Assembly (NCBI GenBank): GCA_037444705.1
Contig: JBBILY010000121.1
Coordinates: 1-9,645 of the forward strand
Direction: 5' to 3'
Source of the DNA: DATCYX01 sp037444705
Lineage (GTDB): Bacteria > Chloroflexota > Anaerolineae > Anaerolineales > UBA4823
Length of the DNA stretch: 9,645 nucleotides
Under the pieces are notes generated by a model. It did not search any database, was not told the origin of the DNA, and was given only the letters and a program-made list of their open reading frames with translations. The position numbers and the translations under genes are program-made. Below are positions 5,590 to 9,645 of the stretch, piece by piece; within the stretch, counting starts at the first letter, position 1; each line of letters opens with the position of its first letter.

Positions 5590-7547
5590 AGATGAGCAAG
5601 GCAGTAGAAGGCGCAGACTCAGGTCAGAATCGCCCCAGATGGCATTTACCGCGCCTGAAAGCAATCAGTACGTCTAAATGGTTGCTTCTGGCAGGCGATT
5701 TGGTGCTTATTGCGGTTTCCGTCTTGGGGAGTTTTGCCCTACGCTTAGAACTCGGTACATTGTTCTTCTACTTCTTACCTCAGGCGCTGCGAATGATCGC
5801 CCTGGCGATTCTGATCAAGCCGGTTGTGTACTATGCCTACGGCATGTATCGTCGCCTATGGGCTTATGCCAGTATCAAAGAGCTTTTGCTGGTGTTGCTA
5901 TCCGTCACTACGGCCTCAATATTAGTATCTTTGGCAGTCATTGCTATGACTGCGGTGCAGATTCGTCGGCCAGGTTATCTGGGTTTTCCCCGCTCAACCC
6001 TGGTGATTGATTGGTTGTTATCCCTCTTTCTGGTTGGGGGTTTACGTTTTTCCTGGCGTATTCTAGCCGAGGCACGTTCAAACGGTAAGAAAGGCAAGGG
6101 GCGCTTGCGTCGGGTGCTAGTGGTGGGGGCAGGCGATGCCGGGGCGCTAGTCGTGCGTGAGATGCAAAAGAATCCTCAACTCGATCTCAAGCCCGTCTGT
6201 TTCCTGGATGATGATGCCAATAAGCAAAAGCAGCAAATACACGGAGTTCCTGTTGAGGGTACCTTAAATGATTTAGCCCGAGCAGTGACCTCCAAAGATA
6301 TAGACGAGGTGGTCATTGCCATCCCCAGTGCGCCGGGACGCGTGATTCGCCAGGTAACGGAGGTATGCCAGCGAAAAAAAGTGCCTTTCCGTACAATGCC
6401 AGGTATTTATGAGTTAATTGGTGGAAATGTAAGTGTTAGCCGTTTGCGGGAAGTTGAGGTTACAGACCTGCTGCGCCGCGAGCCGGTGCATATTGACGAG
6501 CATATCGTGGGGTCCAGCCTGGGAGGGCGGCGGATTCTGGTAACCGGGGCTGGAGGTTCGATTGGACGGGAATTGTGCCATCAGGTCGCGCGGTGGGGGC
6601 CTTCTTCCATTATTCTCTTGGGGCATGGCGAGAACAGCATCTTTGAAACCTTGCTGGAGTTAGAAGAAAACCACCCTTCTCTACCGGTCTTCCCTGTAAT
6701 CGCCGATGTACGCGACCTGGATCGTTTGAGCGCGATTTTTGAAAATCACCGCCCTCAGGTAGTTTTTCATGCCGCAGCGCATAAACACGTACCCCTAATG
6801 GAGGTAAACGTTGAGGAAGCGGTGACTAACAATATTTTGGGCACACGTAATGTTGTGGAAGTAGCAATTAATTATGAGGCGGAGCGGTTGGTATTAATCT
6901 CAACTGACAAGGCTATTCGGCCAACCAGCGTGATGGGAGCCACGAAACGACTGGCTGAATTGATTGTCTTAGACGCGGCTTCTCGCGTGGGACACCCTTT
7001 CTGTGTGGTACGTTTTGGTAATGTGTTGGGTAGTCGAGGGAGTGTGATCCCTAAATTCAAACGGCAAATTGCGCGTGGTGGGCCGGTGACGATCACTCAC
7101 CCCGATATGGAGCGCTATTTTATGACCATCCCGGAGGCGGTGCACCTGGTTTTGCAAGCCTCAGCTATGGGCAAAGGAGGGGAAGTGTTCGTCCTGAATA
7201 TGGGTGAGCCGGTGCGTATTCTGGACTTGGCAGAAGATCTTATTCGCCTCTCGGGTTTGGAACCGTACCGGGATATAGATATCGTCTTTACTGGCATTCG
7301 CCCTGGGGAGAAGTTAAGCGAAGAACTATGGGATCAACAGGTTGAGTATCAGCCAACGATTCACCCAGACATCCTGTTGTTGAAAGAGGACCTTATGGAT
7401 GGATCGCTCTTACATCGAACCGTAGATGAATTGATCCACCTGGCGCGTGAAGGGGATGCAGAGTCAATCGTGAAAGTATTAGATGAGTGCATCCCTGGTG
7501 CAGCCGTGCGCAGTACCCCACCTCCTGACATGACAGCAATTGTATAA
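5586..7547 (+). CDS. Membrane-bound NDP-sugar 4,6-dehydratase (CapD/WbpM/PglF-like)
   Basis: This 653-residue protein likely converts UDP-GlcNAc (or a similar NDP-sugar) to the 4-keto-6-deoxy sugar, a precursor of deoxy-amino sugars. Four N-terminal helices (roughly 32-52, 66-86, 99-122, 140-157) are followed by a first Rossmann domain with VVGAGDAG (179-186) and a C-terminal extended SDR domain with VTGAGGSIG (319-327). Active-site residues follow the WbpM pattern: STDKA (Ser439, Asp441, Lys442) and Met450 in place of Tyr in the YxxxK motif, with Lys454. Further marks are HAAAHKHVPLME, FGNVLGSRGSV, HPDMERYFMTI and GIRPGEKL. Its two-part membrane/Rossmann front half mirrors the preceding transferase. 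ATG 5586 overlaps the upstream stop (ATGA); ATG 5592 is an equally good or better start because GGGAG lies 6 bases before it. An aminotransferase that would use the product is not in the window. Confidence 0.92.
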   Translation: MKMSKAVEGADSGQNRPRWHLPRLKAISTSKWLLLAGDLVLIAVSVLGSFALRLELGTLFFYFLPQALRMIALAILIKPVVYYAYGMYRRLWAYASIKELLLVLLSVTTASILVSLAVIAMTAVQIRRPGYLGFPRSTLVIDWLLSLFLVGGLRFSWRILAEARSNGKKGKGRLRRVLVVGAGDAGALVVREMQKNPQLDLKPVCFLDDDANKQKQQIHGVPVEGTLNDLARAVTSKDIDEVVIAIPSAPGRVIRQVTEVCQRKKVPFRTMPGIYELIGGNVSVSRLREVEVTDLLRREPVHIDEHIVGSSLGGRRILVTGAGGSIGRELCHQVARWGPSSIILLGHGENSIFETLLELEENHPSLPVFPVIADVRDLDRLSAIFENHRPQVVFHAAAHKHVPLMEVNVEEAVTNNILGTRNVVEVAINYEAERLVLISTDKAIRPTSVMGATKRLAELIVLDAASRVGHPFCVVRFGNVLGSRGSVIPKFKRQIARGGPVTITHPDMERYFMTIPEAVHLVLQASAMGKGGEVFVLNMGEPVRILDLAEDLIRLSGLEPYRDIDIVFTGIRPGEKLSEELWDQQVEYQPTIHPDILLLKEDLMDGSLLHRTVDELIHLAREGDAESIVKVLDECIPGAAVRSTPPPDMTAIV

Positions 7548-7628
7548 GGTGCGGTGTGCGTTCCCATTGGATAACGTTTCACATTACTCTTTGCATAGGC
7601 GTTGCATTAGTTTATCTCCAAGATAGTT
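7548..7628. other. Short intergenic spacer before the FemX-like pair
   Basis: No terminator is visible. Two TTGCAT hexamers (7591-7596 and 7602-7607) lie 11 bases apart, and a poor -10-like TTATCT follows at 7612-7617. The spacing (15 bases from the first hexamer) is not ideal, so a promoter here is only possible. The downstream gene has no strong ribosome binding site. Confidence 0.3.
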
Positions 7629-8657
7629 ATGCCCGAAGTCAGTGCAGACGAATGGGAAGCCTTTCTTACAAGGTTTGAAGATGCCCACATACTTCAGACA
7701 TCGGCCTGGGGGGAATTAAAAGCCACTTTCGGATGGGAGGTGACACGTGTTATTAGTCCGTCTTCCCAGTGCGGTGCTCAAATACTCTTTCGTACCCTGC
7801 TGGGAGGGCGGCGCTTTGCGTATATTCCCAAAGGGCCTGTGGGTGAAAACTGGGAGGCACTCTGGCCCGAAATAGATGTTGTCTGTCGTAAGCGCCGAGC
7901 CATTTGTCTCAAGGTAGAGCCCGACTTATGGGAAGTAAACTGCCATAATGATGGTGGGGGACAGGCATCACATTTGCTTCTTAACCCTCCCACAGGGTTT
8001 CGCCTAAGCCACCATAGTATTCAGCCTTTGCGAACGCTTGTAGTAGATATCAGCGGTGATGAAGGCGCAATACTGGGGCGGATGCATCAGAAAACGCGCT
8101 ACAATGTGCGCTTGGCCCTCAAGAAGGGGATTGTGGTAAAACCCACCCATGACATTGGCTTGTTTTATCGGCTGATGCAAGTCACTGGACGCCGGGATCA
8201 GTTCGAGATCCATAGTCAAGCGTACTATCAGCGGGCATATGAATTATTTTTCCCCCGGGGTGAATGTAATTTGTTCCTGGCAGATTACCAGGGTGAGCCT
8301 GTTGGGGCCCTGATGGTATTTGCTCGAGGGAAGCGAGCCTGGTATTTTTATGGGGCAACCTCGGGTAGCCATCGAGAGCGCATGCCGGCCTATTTGCTTC
8401 AATGGGAAGCCATGCGCTGGGCGCGATCTTTGGGCTGTGTCGAATATGATCTGTGGGGTGTACCGGATGCAGATGAGCGGACTTTGGAGTCTAATTTTAC
8501 TCTCCGCTCGGATGGTTTGTGGGGAGTATATCGTTTCAAACGCGGTTTTGGGGGGAAGTTACTGCGGGCTATTGGTCCATGGGATCGGGTATATCAATCG
8601 GCGTTCTACGCCCTGTACTCTCTGTGGACGAAATGGGTCAAGCGCGGAGGGGATTAA
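7629..8657 (+). CDS. FemA/FemB/FemX-family aminoacyltransferase (first of a tandem pair)
   Basis: This 342-residue protein belongs to the Fem family, which transfers amino acids from aminoacyl-tRNA to the stem peptide of a peptidoglycan precursor to build the interpeptide bridge, acting in the cytoplasm or at the membrane face. It has the two GNAT-like lobes without the long coiled-coil arm of staphylococcal FemA, so it is FemX-sized (Weissella FemX is about 335 residues). Visible signatures are AHILQTSAWGELK (19-31), FAYIPKGPVG (about 63-72), MHQKTRYNVRLALKKGI (152-168), an AWYFYGATSG segment, MPAYLLQWEAMRWARSLGC (252-270) and YDLWGVPD, followed by the conserved KRGFGG near the end. It is 2 bases from a paralogue and follows glycan genes. 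Related proteins also occur in exopolysaccharide loci, so the acceptor could be a glycan rather than peptidoglycan. The amino acid is not predictable. Confidence 0.88.
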   Translation: MPEVSADEWEAFLTRFEDAHILQTSAWGELKATFGWEVTRVISPSSQCGAQILFRTLLGGRRFAYIPKGPVGENWEALWPEIDVVCRKRRAICLKVEPDLWEVNCHNDGGGQASHLLLNPPTGFRLSHHSIQPLRTLVVDISGDEGAILGRMHQKTRYNVRLALKKGIVVKPTHDIGLFYRLMQVTGRRDQFEIHSQAYYQRAYELFFPRGECNLFLADYQGEPVGALMVFARGKRAWYFYGATSGSHRERMPAYLLQWEAMRWARSLGCVEYDLWGVPDADERTLESNFTLRSDGLWGVYRFKRGFGGKLLRAIGPWDRVYQSAFYALYSLWTKWVKRGGD

Positions 8658-8659
8658 CG

Positions 8660-9645
8660 GTGAGGCCAGAGCAGTGGAATAGCCTGATTGCTACTTTTTC
8701 AGAGGCTCACATTTTGCAGACATGGGAATGGGGAGAGGTGAAAAGACGCTTTGGCTGGCAACCGATGTATATCATGTGGTTTAATGCGGATGAGCCAGCA
8801 TTAATTACCCCCGAGCCTGAGCCAGGGTTGGCAAAGGCGAGCAGAGATTGGGATTCGAACTGGCCTAAGCCTCAAGAAGTACAAGCCGCAGCATTGGTGC
8901 TTCAGAGAAATCTCGTAATCAAGGGGATAAGCCTGCCCGCGAAAGTGCTTTATGTACCTAAAGGGCCTCTTGTGCGCGATTGGAGTGATGCCCTCTTGCG
9001 CCAAAGGGTATTATCAACCTTGGAAAAACTGGCATGGAATCGCAGGGCGATTTTCATCAAGATTGATCCGGATATTTGTTTGGGAGGAGAAGAAGTTGGG
9101 GTGGGGCTCAAGAATTCGGACACCCAGGGATTGCCCGATTCTAAACCCGGTGACCAGGTTGTGGGCGATTTAACCAAGATGGGTTGGCTCTTTTCCCAGG
9201 AACAGGTGCAATTCCGCAATACTGTTCTTGTGGACCTCAGCGCCAGCGAAGAAGAATTACTGGCGCGAATGAAGCAAAAGACGCGCTACAACATCCGTCT
9301 GGCTGCCCGCAAGGGTGTACAAATTCGCTTGGCCACGTTAGAAGATTTATATCTACTCTATACAATGTACGCTGAAACCTCAGCCAGAGACGGCTTTGTC
9401 ATCAGAGACGAGACCTATTACCACCATCTCTGGTCAACTTTCCTTCGGCGGGCTAATGAGACCAATATCCCCCATGCCGAAGCGCTTATTGCTGAGGTTG
9501 AGGGAGAACCGCTGGCGGCAGTGGTCATTTTTCGATTTGCTAAGAAAGCCTGGTACATGTTTGGCATGTCAAGAGAAAAACACCGCGAGAAGATGCCCAA
9601 TCATCTGCTACAGTGGGAAGAGATGCGGCGAGCCAAGGCGTCGCG
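8660..9645 (+). CDS. FemA/FemB/FemX-family aminoacyltransferase (second of tandem pair), 3' partial
   Basis: An open frame from GTG 8660 runs off the right edge (328 codons). GGAGGGG (8647-8653) lies 6 bases upstream, and the gene starts 2 bases after its paralogue's stop, so the two are one transcription unit. It keeps the family marks of its neighbour: AHILQTWEWGEVK (16-28), YVPKGPL (98-104), MKQKTRYNIRLAARKGV (204-220), AWYMFGMSREKHREKMPNHL in pattern (299-317) and LLQWEEMRRAK (316-326). Compared with the first copy it carries about 36 extra residues before YVPKGP, rich in Pro, Glu and Asp, and about 19 extra before QKTRYN, rich in Gly and Asp. By alignment about 75 residues are missing beyond the edge. 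Divergence from the first copy is large, so they probably add different residues or act at different bridge positions, as FemA and FemB do. Confidence 0.88.
   Translation, partial: MRPEQWNSLIATFSEAHILQTWEWGEVKRRFGWQPMYIMWFNADEPALITPEPEPGLAKASRDWDSNWPKPQEVQAAALVLQRNLVIKGISLPAKVLYVPKGPLVRDWSDALLRQRVLSTLEKLAWNRRAIFIKIDPDICLGGEEVGVGLKNSDTQGLPDSKPGDQVVGDLTKMGWLFSQEQVQFRNTVLVDLSASEEELLARMKQKTRYNIRLAARKGVQIRLATLEDLYLLYTMYAETSARDGFVIRDETYYHHLWSTFLRRANETNIPHAEALIAEVEGEPLAAVVIFRFAKKAWYMFGMSREKHREKMPNHLLQWEEMRRAKAS

Noticed and set aside
8952..9375. Short plus- and minus-strand open frames within the last 700 bases
   Set aside because: They overlap the partial Fem-family frame from 8660, which has conserved motifs along its whole length.

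Overview
The window looks like ordinary chromosomal DNA of moderate GC content from a free-living bacterium. The proteins resemble those I associate with Chloroflexota, especially Anaerolineae-type genomes: a membrane sugar-phosphate transferase followed by a membrane 4,6-dehydratase, FemX-sized aminoacyltransferases in tandem, and RidA next to a small patatin. That assignment is an impression from protein style, not a search result. Nearly all of the window is protein coding. I see no tRNA, rRNA, CRISPR array, transposon or phage gene.

Left part (1-1251, + strand): a SAM-dependent methyltransferase-like gene that runs in from the left edge abuts a nucleoside phosphorylase/MTA-SAH nucleosidase-type gene (stop codon directly followed by ATG). 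The second gene is interrupted by 45 Ns. The reading frame after the Ns differs from the frame before them, but the protein plainly continues, so one gene runs to 1251 and the gap length is off by a base or two. A methyltransferase produces S-adenosylhomocysteine and this nucleosidase family removes it, so the pairing makes sense.

Middle part (1336-2866): a patatin-like phospholipase on the minus strand and ridA on the plus strand diverge from a roughly 200-base control region. The patatin side has an almost consensus sigma-70 promoter and a strong ribosome binding site. The ridA side has a weaker promoter candidate and a strong ribosome binding site. A 12-base inverted repeat lies in the predicted patatin leader.

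Right part (3074-9645, + strand): a cell-envelope glycan cluster. It holds an ExoA-like family 2 glycosyltransferase with C-terminal membrane helices, a polyprenyl-phosphate sugar-phosphate transferase that would load the first sugar on the lipid carrier, a membrane-bound NDP-sugar 4,6-dehydratase that would make a deoxy/amino sugar precursor (4-base overlap with the transferase), and two tandem FemA/FemB/FemX-type aminoacyltransferases separated by 2 bases. The second FemX-type gene starts at a GTG and is cut by the right edge. Together these suggest assembly of a lipid-linked surface glycan beside amino acid decoration of peptidoglycan or of the glycan itself.

I did not find evidence for a wholly new system. 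The points most worth a second look are the tandem FemX pair inside a glycan locus, the frame change across the sequencing gap, the divergent promoter region, and a four-codon micro-ORF overlapping the glycosyltransferase start.
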